64,000 nucleotides of DNA from Pseudooctadecabacter sp. (GCF_020627745.1 NZ_JAHDGE010000002.1:104941-168940), one strand, 5' to 3'; counted from the first letter of the stretch, positions 1 to 8,799 are shown. Program-made: numbers and translations. Notes: generated from the sequence alone by a model not told the origin.

Positions 1-2
1 CT

Positions 3-1206
3 GTGGATACCTTCGTCAACGAACTTGAGATGACAACGAACTCCGCCGGTGGGTCCGACGGTGTCGTGAACTTCGACGAAAGCGGTCAGGCCATAACGAT
101 GGCAGGCACCGTTGAAGCCGGGTCTACGGTGTCGGTGTCCCTGCACGGTGTGGTCATGGCGGCCACGGTTGATGCCAATGGCAACTGGTCCGTCACCTAT
201 CCGGGCGGCACGCTGCCGGGTGGTGAATACGAAACTTCGGTTGTGGTGACAGCAACGGATGCTGCAGGCAACTCTTCCAGCATCTCCGAAGCTGTGACCG
301 TGGATACGGTCGCCGGTGATCTGGCCCTGTCCGAACAGCCTATTGAAATTGACGATGTGGTTAACGCGGTCGAACATGCGGACGGCGTCATCATCAGCGG
401 CACCGCGACGCCGGGTCTGGTGGTCACGGTTGGTCTTGGTGACGCGACCTTGAATGTGCTGGCCGGTGACAACGGCACTTGGTCTGTGAACTTCCCCGCA
501 GGTGTGATCCCCGAAGGGACCTATGAGGCGGGTATCACGGCCTCCATCACCGATGCGGCTGGCAACTACAAAGAGGTCAGCGACACCGTCCAGATCGACA
601 CCGAAGTGGTGCCGTTCAACTTCTCCGCTGATGCGGTTGAAGGCGACGATGTGATCAACGCGGCAGAGGCCGCCGATGGCGTGACCCTGACCGGACAGGT
701 CGAAGCCGGCAGCCAAGTGGTTGTCGAATTCGGCGGCGAAACCGTCACGGTCATGGCCGGGTCAAACGGCCAGTGGTCTGCCAATTTCTCCGCTGCGGGC
801 TTTGCCGACACGGAAAGCACAGCCACGATGACGGCCACAGCCACCGACCCTGCGGGCAACGTGGCGGTCATCACCGATACGGTCGAAATTGACACCTACG
901 TTAACACTCTGACCACAGCCGATCCGGTGGAAGGCGACAACATCGTCAACCGCGCAGAGGCTGAGGACGGCGTGACACTGACAGGCACGGTCGAAGCCGG
1001 GTCCACCGTCATGGTGACCTTTGCCTCCTCCGGCGGCACCATCACCCGTGAGGCAACCGTCGATGCCAACGGCAACTGGTCCGTGACCTACGCCGGGGGG
1101 GAGATCCCTGCAGGTGAATACGACGCCAACATCACCATCGCGGCCACCGACCAGCACGGCAACACCGACAGCATCACCGACACCTTCCGCGTCGATACTG
1201 TCGCCA
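3..1206 (+). repeat. Four tandem ~300-bp units encoding Ig-like domains
   Basis: Units lie at about 3-305, 306-602, 603-897 and 898-1206. They share the order AEAxDGVxLTGTVEAGS, then a G-x-T strand, then ANGNWSVxYPGG, then a TATDxAGN turn and an IDT linker. The first and fourth are closest to each other (both carry ATVDANGNWSVTY), the second is the most diverged. They are coding repeats and have no spacers, so they are not a CRISPR array. The array probably continues upstream of the window. Confidence 0.9.
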
Positions 1207-1766
1207 CCGATGCCCCGACCATCGAAAGTGTCACCATCAACGAAGACGGTGTGCGCGGGCTTGAGGTCAACGAAATCGACAACGACTTCACGGTCAGCTC
1301 GATCTCCGACAGTGGTGACGTGACCCTTGAAAACAATCAGGACGGCGGCTTTGATCTGGGTGACACGCAGCTTTTCACCTTCAACCCCGAGCTGCCGTCC
1401 GGCACGCATCTGGTGGTCAATGAGGTGGACGACGCCGGCAACCAGAACGCCACCTATGTGGTGATGGAAGAAAGCCGCACGGACGTGGTGAGCCTTGACG
1501 GGTTGGACGGGTTCGACATCGGGTCCATTGATCTGAGCTTTGCCACCGATAGCGAACTGACGCTTGATCTGGCCGCGCTTGAGGGGCTGTCGGACAACGA
1601 CAACAATCTGATCATCCACGGCGGGTCCGACGACAGCGTCAACATCGCAGGGGCCACGGACAGCGGCACCACCACGACGATCGAAGGCAAGACCTACGAC
1701 GTCTACACGATGGGCGATGATGCGCAGATCTTTATTGAAGAAGACATCAACGTCTCGACGATCTGA
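3..1766 (+). CDS. Repeat-rich secreted adhesin, Ig-like domains, C-terminal part (partial)
   Basis: This is the 3' part of a large extracellular protein whose 5' end lies outside the window; only 587 residues are seen. It starts with at least four tandem Ig-like units of about 100 residues, each ending in a D-A-A-G-N or similar turn and a V-x-I/V-D-T linker. The last ~180 residues differ: they are acidic, rich in Asp, Ser and Thr, have almost no Cys, and end in a short hydrophobic/acidic tail (end motif NVSTI), as expected for the uncleaved C-terminal signal of type I secretion substrates. The next three genes encode a complete type I exporter, so I infer this is its substrate, a BapA/LapA-type surface or biofilm adhesin. 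No RTX nonapeptide repeats are visible in this part. The assignment as adhesin is from repeat architecture and context. Confidence 0.85.
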   Translation: MDTFVNELEMTTNSAGGSDGVVNFDESGQAITMAGTVEAGSTVSVSLHGVVMAATVDANGNWSVTYPGGTLPGGEYETSVVVTATDAAGNSSSISEAVTVDTVAGDLALSEQPIEIDDVVNAVEHADGVIISGTATPGLVVTVGLGDATLNVLAGDNGTWSVNFPAGVIPEGTYEAGITASITDAAGNYKEVSDTVQIDTEVVPFNFSADAVEGDDVINAAEAADGVTLTGQVEAGSQVVVEFGGETVTVMAGSNGQWSANFSAAGFADTESTATMTATATDPAGNVAVITDTVEIDTYVNTLTTADPVEGDNIVNRAEAEDGVTLTGTVEAGSTVMVTFASSGGTITREATVDANGNWSVTYAGGEIPAGEYDANITIAATDQHGNTDSITDTFRVDTVATDAPTIESVTINEDGVRGLEVNEIDNDFTVSSISDSGDVTLENNQDGGFDLGDTQLFTFNPELPSGTHLVVNEVDDAGNQNATYVVMEESRTDVVSLDGLDGFDIGSIDLSFATDSELTLDLAALEGLSDNDNNLIIHGGSDDSVNIAGATDSGTTTTIEGKTYDVYTMGDDAQIFIEEDINVSTI

Positions 1767-1812
1767 TACGCCTCCTTCGCGGCGCAAAGCGGGGGCACAT
1801 ACCAACGGCGGA

Positions 1813-1831
1813 GGGCCGGACAAACCGGCCC
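1813..1831 (+). terminator. Hairpin without U-tract between adhesin and exporter genes
   Basis: Perfect 7-bp arms GGGCCGG and CCGGCCC enclose the loop ACAAA in the 100-bp gap between the adhesin stop and the TolC-like gene. No run of T follows, so it is a better candidate for an mRNA-stabilising or attenuating hairpin than for a full terminator. Such a structure could keep adhesin message above exporter message. Confidence 0.45.
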
Positions 1832-1866
1832 CCACCACGCATCTGATAAGCGGATTGAGGTATCGA

Positions 1867-3219
1867 GTGGGACAGGCAAGGTATATCAAGACACCCGTGG
1901 CGGCCCTGTTGTGCGCCAGCGTCTTGAGCGGCTGCATGGGCGAGGATCTGGTCTCTCGTGCGGGCGGGCTTGCCGGTGATCTGACAGCGGGACTGACCGG
2001 ACAGGACACCATGGCCGTGGCGGCCGCACCGGACGCCCCCGCTTTGAATGGGGAGCTGTCGAACGGTGAACGCTCCGCCCTCATCGACGCCCTTTTGAAC
2101 CGACGTTCCGTCTTGCCATCCGGGCCTTATGCCCAGGTGGCATCTTCCGTTTTGGCGGCCAATTCCCGTGCGGCTGAGGCTGAATTGCGGGCGGCCATGC
2201 TGCGCTCCAAGGCGCGTGAAATGAACTGGCTGCCCTCATTGGGGCCCACGGTTTCCCTGACCTCACTGGGGTCCGTTGTGGCGGGCATGGTGGTTGAGCA
2301 AACCCTGTTTGATGGCGGGGCCAACCGCGCCGAACGTGAATTTGCCCGCGCCGATGTGGAAGTCGCCGCCGTGGCTCTGGCCCAGGACACCAACGACCGC
2401 GTCTATCAGGCGCTTGATCTTTACCTCACCGCCCAAGCTGCAGAGGCCCGCGCCGCCGTCCACGAAGGCGGCATGGCACGGATGGAACGGTTCGAATATG
2501 TCATGTCCGAACGCGTTAACGCCGGCATCAACGACCGCGCCGATTTGCAACTGGTCCAGCAAAAGCTGACCCAGATGCGATCCGACGTTCTGGAAGACCG
2601 CGAAGAGGCCGCCGCCGCGCGCGCCGAACTGGCCGCCATGTCCGCGACCTCCCTTGATGGTGTCAGCGGGATCGAAACCCTGTCTGATCCGGCGGGCATT
2701 GCCCAACCGCTCGATGTGATGAAAGTCAACGCCGAAGGCACCCGTGGTCTGGCCGAAGCGCGCGCGCTTCAGGCGGGATACACCCCCAATGTCACCGCCT
2801 CAGGCAATCTGGCCGATGGGGACAGCTTTGGCCTCGGCGTGGCCATTCCCAATGGGTTGGGCTTTGGCCGTGGGGCTGACCTCGCCGCCCTTGAGGCGAT
2901 GGGGCAGGCGGCAGAACTGGCCGTGGCCGAACAGCGCGAGGACAGCGCCCGCGAAGTTGCCGCAATCGAAGGCCAGATGGCCTCCCTGCGGCGTCAGCAA
3001 AGCAACATCGCTACCATCGTCGCGCAGGCAAATGACAATTACACCCTGTTTGAACAACAGTTGCGCGGCGGCCAACGCACCGTGCCCGAGGTCGTCGGCG
3101 TGTTCCGTACGAAACTGGACGCCGAACGCGACGCCGTCGCGATCCGCTATGATCTGGCTCGGATGGAGCTGAAATTGGCCCGTCTTTACGGCACCTTGGT
3201 GGACGGAGAAGACATATGA
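1867..3219 (+). CDS. TolC-family outer membrane lipoprotein of the type I secretion system
   Basis: Predicted outer-membrane channel of the type I exporter, 450 residues. The chosen start is GTG 1867, preceded by GAGG at 1857-1860 (6-nt spacing). It gives a signal peptide with a hydrophobic core and the lipobox VLSGC, Cys at residue 23, so the protein is probably lipid-anchored. An upstream in-frame ATG would add about 50 residues of low-complexity sequence and bury the signal. The body is strongly alpha-helical and Ala/Glu/Arg-rich with two related coiled halves, as in TolC barrels (sequence VEQTLFDGG matches the conserved strand region). The stop overlaps the ATG of the ABC exporter (ATGA), so the two are translationally coupled. 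It is somewhat more diverged than classical TolC; family membership rests on architecture and operon position. Confidence 0.85.
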   Translation: MGQARYIKTPVAALLCASVLSGCMGEDLVSRAGGLAGDLTAGLTGQDTMAVAAAPDAPALNGELSNGERSALIDALLNRRSVLPSGPYAQVASSVLAANSRAAEAELRAAMLRSKAREMNWLPSLGPTVSLTSLGSVVAGMVVEQTLFDGGANRAEREFARADVEVAAVALAQDTNDRVYQALDLYLTAQAAEARAAVHEGGMARMERFEYVMSERVNAGINDRADLQLVQQKLTQMRSDVLEDREEAAAARAELAAMSATSLDGVSGIETLSDPAGIAQPLDVMKVNAEGTRGLAEARALQAGYTPNVTASGNLADGDSFGLGVAIPNGLGFGRGADLAALEAMGQAAELAVAEQREDSAREVAAIEGQMASLRRQQSNIATIVAQANDNYTLFEQQLRGGQRTVPEVVGVFRTKLDAERDAVAIRYDLARMELKLARLYGTLVDGEDI

Positions 3220-5474
3220 CCGGCCCCGTCATCGCCTTTGACATGAACGCCACCCGTGGCGGCAAAATCACCCGCGTGTCCACCCCCGCCAACGATCCGG
3301 AGGCCCCGGCCTCCGACCCGCAGGCGGTTGAGGGCGCGGCCGAAGGCCCGATCGCGGAAGACCGCTATTCCGCAAAAGCCCGTGCGCGCGCCGATCTGGC
3401 CGCGACCTATGCGGGGCTTGTGGGCATCGACATCGTGCGGTCTGATTTGTTGGAGGTCATGACCGCCGACGCAGGCGACGTGATCACCCTTCAGGCCGTG
3501 GCCAATGCGCTGAATTCAGCAGGTCTGGTGAGCCACGCCAAAAAGGTGCGCAAACCCACAGCCGACCACTGGCCCGCCATGGTTGAAATGACCAGCGGCC
3601 ACGTGCTGTTGGTCCTTGATCAGACCGATGATGCGGTCATCGTGTTCGACACCACTTGTCGTGACAACCGTGCCGAAGTTCCATTGTCCGACTTTCTGCC
3701 CTATTTCAGCGGCACGATCCTGCGCGCTGATGTGGCCGTGGCCGATCTGGCCCGCAAACACGCCCGCAAAGGTACATCCGCCCATTGGTTCTGGGGCGAG
3801 ATGCTCCAGTTCCGCCGTCACTTGGCTGAGGTCGCCTTGGGGTCCTTCGTGGCCAACCTGTTGGCTGTGGCTGTGGCGCTGTTTTCGTTGCAGGTCTATG
3901 ACCGCGTGATCCCGCATCAGTCCACCGCCACCTTGTGGGTGTTGGCCATCGGTGCCGGTTTGGCCATGCTGCTTGAGGCCGGTCTGCGCATCGCGCGCGC
4001 GCGGCTGATGGACGGGGCAGGGCGCAAGATTGAATTGAAGGTGCAGGCGCTGCTGATGGACCGCTTGCTGGGCATGCGCCGCGGCAAGGAAGGCCAGACG
4101 CCATCAGGGCTGTTTTCTGCGGTGCGTGAATTCGGATCAGTGCGGGAATTTTTCACGGCCTCGACCATCGGCACCCTGACGGATTTGCCATTTATCGTGT
4201 TGTTTCTGGCGCTTGTGGCGTCGATTGGCGGCAATGTGGTGTGGGTGTTGTTTGTGGGCGGTCTTTTGATGGTGCTGCCCAGCTTCTTTTTGCAAAAGAA
4301 GATGATCGCCCTGACACAGCAGACCCAAGGGGCGTCAGCCAAGTCGAACAAACTGCTGCACGAAGTCATCTATGAGGCCGACACGATTAAGGCGCAGCGC
4401 GGCGAAGACCGGTTCAAACGCATGTGGTCCGAGCTGTCGGCGGTATCCTCTGTCGCCACGTCCGAGCAACGTAAATTGGCCTCGACCCTCACGTTCTGGG
4501 CGCAGGGCGTGCAGCAGGCGACCTATGTGGCCGCCGTGGTTGCGGGCACGTTCATGGTCTTCACCGGCCAGTTCACCGTGGGCACGATCATCGCTGTGGG
4601 CATCCTGACCAGCCGGACATTGGGGCCGCTGACGCAACTGGCCGCCACGCTGGCGCGCTGGTCCAACGTCAAGGCCGCACTTGAGGCGCTGGACGAAATT
4701 GCCAACGCTGAACAGGATCAGGAAGAGGGCCGCACCTACCTGCGCCGCGAAGACATGCGCGGCGCGTTTGAATTGCGCGAGATCGCCTTTTGCTACAACG
4801 AAGACAGCGGTCAATCGTTGGACATTCCCGGCCTGAAAATCGAAGCAGGCCAGCGCATTGCCGTGCTGGGCGCCAACGGGTCCGGCAAATCGACGATGTT
4901 GAAACTGCTGTCGGGCATTTACCGGCCCACCAAGGGGCGCGTGTTGGTGGATGGCGTGGACATGGGGCAGGTGATGCCCCGCGATTTGCGCCGCTCCATC
5001 GGGTATTTGTCCCAAGAGGTCCGCCTGTTTTCCGGCACCTTGCGTGAAAACCTGAACCTGACCTTGCTGGAACGCGACGATGACCGGCTGCTGGCCGCTC
5101 TTGATTTTGCCGGCCTCGGCCCCTTTGTGCGCAACCACCCCAAGGGGCTCGATCTGGAAATTTCCGACGGTGGTGAGGGCCTGTCCATCGGTCAGCGTCA
5201 ATCCATCGGCTGGGCGCGGCTGTGGCTGCAGGACCCCAAGGTCTGCCTGCTGGATGAACCCACCGCAGCACTGGACCAGACGTTGGAGAACACTTTGGTC
5301 AGCCGTCTTGAGACGTGGCTGAACGGGCGCACGGCGATCATCGCCACCCACCGCGTGCCGATCCTTGAGCTGACAACCCGCACCGTGATCTTGCAAAATG
5401 GCCGTCTGGCTGTGGACGGACCCCGCGAGGAAGTCCTCGCGCATCTGCAAAACAAGAATAAAAAGGCAGTCTAA
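3216..5474 (+). CDS. Type I secretion ABC transporter (LapB/HlyB-like, degenerate C39 domain)
   Basis: Inner-membrane ATP-driven exporter of the adhesin, 752 residues. Residues ~1-55 are a disordered Pro/Ala-rich leader. Residues ~55-190 resemble a C39 peptidase fold, but the catalytic Cys is absent; the only Cys there (~148) is not in the Q-x-x-x-x-C context. This makes it a C39-like domain that docks substrate without cleaving it. Membrane segments span ~200-480. The nucleotide-binding domain has Walker A GANGSGKST (~552-560), a variant signature LSIGQRQ (~656-662), Walker B VCLLDEPTAALD and an H-loop IATHR. The gene overlaps the upstream TolC-like gene by 4 bases and the downstream adaptor by 1 base (TAATG). 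It is a half-transporter and should act as a homodimer. Confidence 0.93.
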   Translation: MTGPVIAFDMNATRGGKITRVSTPANDPEAPASDPQAVEGAAEGPIAEDRYSAKARARADLAATYAGLVGIDIVRSDLLEVMTADAGDVITLQAVANALNSAGLVSHAKKVRKPTADHWPAMVEMTSGHVLLVLDQTDDAVIVFDTTCRDNRAEVPLSDFLPYFSGTILRADVAVADLARKHARKGTSAHWFWGEMLQFRRHLAEVALGSFVANLLAVAVALFSLQVYDRVIPHQSTATLWVLAIGAGLAMLLEAGLRIARARLMDGAGRKIELKVQALLMDRLLGMRRGKEGQTPSGLFSAVREFGSVREFFTASTIGTLTDLPFIVLFLALVASIGGNVVWVLFVGGLLMVLPSFFLQKKMIALTQQTQGASAKSNKLLHEVIYEADTIKAQRGEDRFKRMWSELSAVSSVATSEQRKLASTLTFWAQGVQQATYVAAVVAGTFMVFTGQFTVGTIIAVGILTSRTLGPLTQLAATLARWSNVKAALEALDEIANAEQDQEEGRTYLRREDMRGAFELREIAFCYNEDSGQSLDIPGLKIEAGQRIAVLGANGSGKSTMLKLLSGIYRPTKGRVLVDGVDMGQVMPRDLRRSIGYLSQEVRLFSGTLRENLNLTLLERDDDRLLAALDFAGLGPFVRNHPKGLDLEISDGGEGLSIGQRQSIGWARLWLQDPKVCLLDEPTAALDQTLENTLVSRLETWLNGRTAIIATHRVPILELTTRTVILQNGRLAVDGPREEVLAHLQNKNKKAV

Positions 5475-6643
5475 TGGTCACCATGGCAGACGAATTCGAC
5501 GAACGCGTCAAAGGCCCCAGCCTGCTGATCTGGCTGATCGGGGCCACGGTCGTGATCTTTCTGATCTGGGCCAAGTTCGCCGCCATTGATGAAATCGTGC
5601 GTGCCAACGGGTCCGTTGTGTCGTCGTCGCGTCCGCAGCTTATCCAGAACCTCGAAGGGGGTATTCTGGCGGAACTGCTGGTGGGGGAGGGCGATCAGGT
5701 GGAGCCTGGCGATGTGCTGGCGCGCCTGCGCGGCACCCAGTTTGAAACCGCTGTGACCGACCTGCGTGAACAGGTGATTGCCGCTGAAATCCGCCGCTTG
5801 CGGCTGGAGGCCGAGATTGGCGGGATGTTCGATTTTGACGTGCCCGAGGCCATTGCGCAATTCCTGCCTGATATGGTCGCCTCTGAACGTGCGCTGCTGG
5901 CCGCGCGCCAGTCCGACTACGTCAGCCGCACCGAAGGCGCGCAGTCTATCGTTACAGAAACCCGCCGTGAATTGGCGGTGATGGAAGACCTGTATAACCG
6001 TGAAATCGCGGCGCTGATCGAGGTCACCCGTGCGCGCAAGGCCAATTCCGACGCGCAAAACGCCTATAATGAAATCGTGACGCAGGCCGAATTGGCGCGC
6101 GCGTCCGAATATTCCGAAGTCCTGTCGACCATGGCGACCCTCAAGCAGGATCTGCGCGTGGCCGAAGACCGGCTGGACCGGACGATTATCACCAGCCCCA
6201 TGCGCGGCATCGTCAACAATCTGGGCGTCACCACCATCGGCGGGGTCATCCGCCCGGGTGAGGAGATTTTCCAGATCATCCCCATGGATGATGAGCTGTT
6301 CGTCGAGGCGCAGGTGTCGCCCTCCAACATCGCCAACGTGGTGCCGGGGCAGGCCGCAACGATCAAGCTCAGTGCCTATGACTACACCATTTACGGGTCG
6401 CTGACGGGGGAGGTTCACCTGATCTCAGCCGATACGTTCGAGGACGAACGCGACCCCAACGCGCCGCCCCATTACCGCGTGACCTTGCGCGTAGATGCGA
6501 CCGATCTGGGCACGCGGCAGGCGCGCATCGAAATCCGGCCCGGTATGCAGGCGGATGTGGAATTGCACACGGGATCAAAGACGGTCCTGCAATATCTGAC
6601 GAAGCCGCTGTATCGGTCACAAGAAGCCCTGCGCGAGCCGTAG
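5474..6643 (+). CDS. HlyD-family type I secretion adaptor (membrane fusion protein)
   Basis: Periplasmic adaptor that joins the ABC exporter to the TolC-like channel, 389 residues. A short cytoplasmic N-terminus is followed by one membrane segment (~16-33). Next come a first lipoyl-like half (~49-88, containing GGILAELLVGEGDQV), a long coiled-coil hairpin (~90-230), and a second lipoyl/beta-barrel half with the family motif SPMRGIVNNLGVTTIGGV and a GEEIFQIIP strand. The start ATG 5474 overlaps the previous stop; ATG 5483 is an alternative three codons in. It is the last gene of the secretion operon and converges on bpt with a 36-bp gap that holds a palindrome. Confidence 0.93.
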   Translation: MVTMADEFDERVKGPSLLIWLIGATVVIFLIWAKFAAIDEIVRANGSVVSSSRPQLIQNLEGGILAELLVGEGDQVEPGDVLARLRGTQFETAVTDLREQVIAAEIRRLRLEAEIGGMFDFDVPEAIAQFLPDMVASERALLAARQSDYVSRTEGAQSIVTETRRELAVMEDLYNREIAALIEVTRARKANSDAQNAYNEIVTQAELARASEYSEVLSTMATLKQDLRVAEDRLDRTIITSPMRGIVNNLGVTTIGGVIRPGEEIFQIIPMDDELFVEAQVSPSNIANVVPGQAATIKLSAYDYTIYGSLTGEVHLISADTFEDERDPNAPPHYRVTLRVDATDLGTRQARIEIRPGMQADVELHTGSKTVLQYLTKPLYRSQEALREP

Positions 6644-6647
6644 GGCG

Positions 6648-6673
6648 GCCCTAAATTTCTAGAAATTTCGGGC
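6648..6673. terminator. AT-core palindrome between convergent genes (probable bidirectional terminator)
   Basis: The core AAATTTCTAGAAATTT (6653-6668) is a perfect 16-bp palindrome. It is flanked, after one mismatched pair, by GCCC (6648-6651) and GGGC (6670-6673). It fills the gap between the convergent HlyD-family and bpt genes. It has no loop in the DNA sense, and in RNA the central CTAG would form the loop. Confidence 0.55.
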
Positions 6674-6679
6674 GGGCGG

Positions 6680-7513
6680 TCAGGATTGGCTGTCAGGCAG
6701 GGTGATCCGCGCCACCTGTTCCGCGATGGGATCAACGGACAGCGGATTGATTTCAGATGAATAATCATCGGGATGGGTCAGGTCTTCCCAGCGGCCATTG
6801 AGGTATATTTCAACCCCCTTGAACTTCGCCTTATAACCCATCTTGTCCGACCCCGGCACCCAATAGCCCAAGTAGACGTAAGGCAGGCCAAGGTGGCGGG
6901 CGATCTCAATATGATCAAGGATCAGGTAGGTGCCGGGCGATGTCTTCGTCATCTCTGGCGCGAAGAACGAATAGACCATCGACACCCCGTCATCGAGGAT
7001 ATCGGTCAGACTGACCGCGCGCAGACCCTCGTAAGGATCATCGCCTGCCACATCACCGGTGTCGCGATATTCGATCAGTCGCGTGCGGATGGGGGTTTCT
7101 TCGACCATGGCCGCGAATTCGAACAGATCCATATCGGCCATGCCGCCTGCCGCGTGCCGACTGTCTAGGTAATCGCGAAACAGGGCATATTGCGCCTCTG
7201 TGGCCCATGGCGACGATGCACCGCGTTCCAGATGCCGGTTGCGTTTCAGCACCCGCTTTTGGCTTTTGGAGGGGGCGAAATCCGCGACCCTGATCCGCGC
7301 GCTCAGACAGGCGGAACAATCCGCGCAAGAGGGCCGATAAAGCACATTCTGGGACCGGCGGAACCCCTGTTTGGACAAAGAATTGTTGAGCTTTTCGGCG
7401 GTTTCACCTTGCAAAGCCGTAAACAGCTTTCTTTCCATCCGGCCCTCAAGATAGGGGCAGGGCTGCGGCGCAGTGACATAGAACTGCGGGGCGATGGGAA
7501 GGCTGTGACGCAT
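6680..7513 (-). CDS. bpt: Aspartate/glutamate leucyltransferase (Bpt, ATE1-like aminoacyltransferase)
   Basis: Transfers an aminoacyl group from aminoacyl-tRNA to N-terminal acidic residues of proteins, marking them for ClpS/ClpAP degradation (bacterial N-end rule). Protein of 277 residues, the usual family length. The N-terminal domain carries the conserved Cys motif CPYLEGR and the paired Cys of PSCADCSAC that mark this family. The C-terminal GNAT-like half contains [15 protein letters not shown] near the end. Annotators often call it arginyltransferase (ate); the bacterial Bpt branch studied in Vibrio uses leucyl-tRNA, and which amino acid is used here cannot be read from sequence. Start is ATG 7513. 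Confidence 0.93.
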   Translation of the reverse strand: MRHSLPIAPQFYVTAPQPCPYLEGRMERKLFTALQGETAEKLNNSLSKQGFRRSQNVLYRPSCADCSACLSARIRVADFAPSKSQKRVLKRNRHLERGASSPWATEAQYALFRDYLDSRHAAGGMADMDLFEFAAMVEETPIRTRLIEYRDTGDVAGDDPYEGLRAVSLTDILDDGVSMVYSFFAPEMTKTSPGTYLILDHIEIARHLGLPYVYLGYWVPGSDKMGYKAKFKGVEIYLNGRWEDLTHPDDYSSEINPLSVDPIAEQVARITLPDSQS

Positions 7514-7614
7514 GCTACTCAGTCAAATAGGAACCTGATGATCCTAGCAACAGGGGCCTGCAGGCCACAACCCGCGATTTTGGCGCGCGGGGTGAGGCTG
7601 TTTGACGGCGGCGG

Positions 7615-8073
7615 TCAGCCCGCCTTGTTCAGCATCGTGGTGCCCAGCACCATGTCCGTCAAACCCTGACCACGATCGGTCAGCGCCATGGAAGCGATGG
7701 AGACCAGTTGCACCGGGCAGACGGCGAAACTGACGTAAGTGCCGGCTGTGTGCAGGAACGCCGTGGACCCATCGAGCCGTTTGCCATCGCGGTCGCGCAA
7801 TTCAATGGACATCAGACGCATGCCCCACGTGGCCGAGCCGGATGAAATCGTCATCCATCGGTACACGAAACCCGTACAGGCCCAGATGAGAGGGATGAAC
7901 AAAAGTGGCACAATCAACACGATGCCAAAAAGAACAAACGGGATAGAAATGACACTGGCCAAAACGCCAGTCAGGCCGATGTCCACGATCCATGCGATCA
8001 ACCGCTTTGAGGGCACGCTGTCATAGAAATCGGGGCGGCTGTGTGGGTCTGGAATGCTGTCTGCGTATGTCAT
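7615..8073 (-). CDS. RDD-family membrane protein
   Basis: Integral membrane protein of 152 residues and unknown transport or accessory role. It opens with a short cytoplasmic stretch, then the family hallmark R-x-x-A-x-x-x-D (SKRLIAWIVDIGLTG). Two long hydrophobic segments follow (~27-70), then the conserved GMRLMSIELRDRDG region and a third hydrophobic stretch ending in LTDMVLGTTML. RDD proteins are widespread and some act as ion/proton antiporters, but nothing here fixes a substrate. Same strand as bpt upstream of it in the local order (101-bp gap) and DUF2852 (66-bp gap), so co-transcription is possible. Confidence 0.85.
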   Translation of the reverse strand: MTYADSIPDPHSRPDFYDSVPSKRLIAWIVDIGLTGVLASVISIPFVLFGIVLIVPLLFIPLIWACTGFVYRWMTISSGSATWGMRLMSIELRDRDGKRLDGSTAFLHTAGTYVSFAVCPVQLVSIASMALTDRGQGLTDMVLGTTMLNKAG

Positions 8074-8139
8074 TTGAATGTCCCTTTCGTCAGTAACGTG
8101 CGCTGCGCCGCCGGGGTTCCCGGCGACGCGTGGCTTGAA

Positions 8140-8601
8140 TTAGGCGGGCTTTGCATCCGCATCGGCTGCATCTTCGTCGTCCATGGTCCGGCTTGCGCGG
8201 TCGTCCATGAACTGGTCGAATTCGGCCTTGTCCTTTGCCTCACGCAGACGCTTGAGGAATTCCTCAAAATTATGCTGTTCGTCTTCAAGGCGGCGCAGGG
8301 TGTCGGCCTTGTAGGCGTCAAAGGCCGTGTTGCCGGAGGGGCGCATCGTGGCGCGCAGTGAGGCGTGGCGGGTGCGTTTGGTGGCGCAATTTGAGGAAAA
8401 CATGCGTTTGCTCCAGATCATATATGCAAGAAGGGCGAGGCCGACAGGCCAGACGAAGATGAACCCAAGGACCATGGCCGCGATCCACGCGCCTTTGCCG
8501 CGCGCATCAAGCCAACGTTCGGACCGTTGCAGCCAGTTTCCCTCTCCCACGGTTCGGGCGTAGGGGGCCTGATAGTCAATATTTGTGGACGAGGTGGTCA
8601 T
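8140..8601 (-). CDS. DUF2852 membrane-associated protein
   Basis: Small protein of 153 residues with one or two closely spaced membrane segments (~38-63; AAMVLGFIFVWPVGLALLAY). A basic stretch follows, then the family signature region FDAYKADTLRRLEDEQHNF with EEFLKRLREAKDKAEFDQF, a charged amphipathic helix that could form a coiled coil. The tail is acidic. DUF2852 is common in Rhizobiales and Rhodobacterales and has no assigned function. It is divergently oriented to glnE across a 198-bp region rich in inverted repeats, so its expression is probably regulated. Confidence 0.88.
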   Translation of the reverse strand: MTTSSTNIDYQAPYARTVGEGNWLQRSERWLDARGKGAWIAAMVLGFIFVWPVGLALLAYMIWSKRMFSSNCATKRTRHASLRATMRPSGNTAFDAYKADTLRRLEDEQHNFEEFLKRLREAKDKAEFDQFMDDRASRTMDDEDAADADAKPA

Positions 8602-8633
8602 TTCTGTCTCCGTTCTTTGGTTTGCGTTTTTCT

Positions 8634-8652
8634 ATGTGAATGCCTTTCACAT
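8634..8652. promoter_or_regulatory. Inverted repeat upstream of DUF2852 gene
   Basis: ATGTGAA (8634-8640) and TTCACAT (8646-8652) flank a 5-nt spacer, 33 bp upstream of the DUF2852 start. It resembles a CRP/FNR-type operator, but the spacing between TGTGA and TCACA is 7 rather than 6. The regulator is unknown. A related imperfect repeat, TGAAA with TTTCA, lies at 8740-8752. Confidence 0.4.
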
Positions 8653-8691
8653 TACTGAAGATGGGAGAGTTGGGGACCTCGGGCAAGGGGG

Positions 8692-8718
8692 GATGTAAAT
8701 GTTTTTTACATTTACATC
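8692..8718. promoter_or_regulatory. 27-bp perfect inverted repeat in the DUF2852/glnE divergent region
   Basis: Arms GATGTAAATGT (8692-8702) and ACATTTACATC (8708-8718) are perfectly complementary around a T5 loop. The region between the two divergent genes contains nothing else recognisable. The repeat is AT-rich against a GC-rich background. It could be an operator for either gene or a hairpin in a long leader. Confidence 0.5.
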
Positions 8719-8799
8719 ACATCCGATTGAATTTGTTTGTGAAAATCTTTCATGGTTGCCCTTGGTTGACCAATTCCACACCGCGGCCCACAACTGGTC

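Noticed and set aside
3..1206. Possible CRISPR-like array because of regular ~300-bp repetition
   Set aside because: The repeats are coding, diverged and directly adjacent, without spacers of constant size and without cas genes.
762..2084. Long open frame on the minus strand (about 440 codons) across the adhesin
   Set aside because: It is antisense to a clear repeat-protein gene. Long antisense frames arise from GC-rich third positions, and the product has no domain and is Val/Gly/Asp-rich noise.
4335..5450. Minus-strand frame of about 371 codons opposite the ABC exporter
   Set aside because: Walker A, signature and Walker B motifs fix the plus strand; the antisense product is His/Gln/Arg-rich noise.
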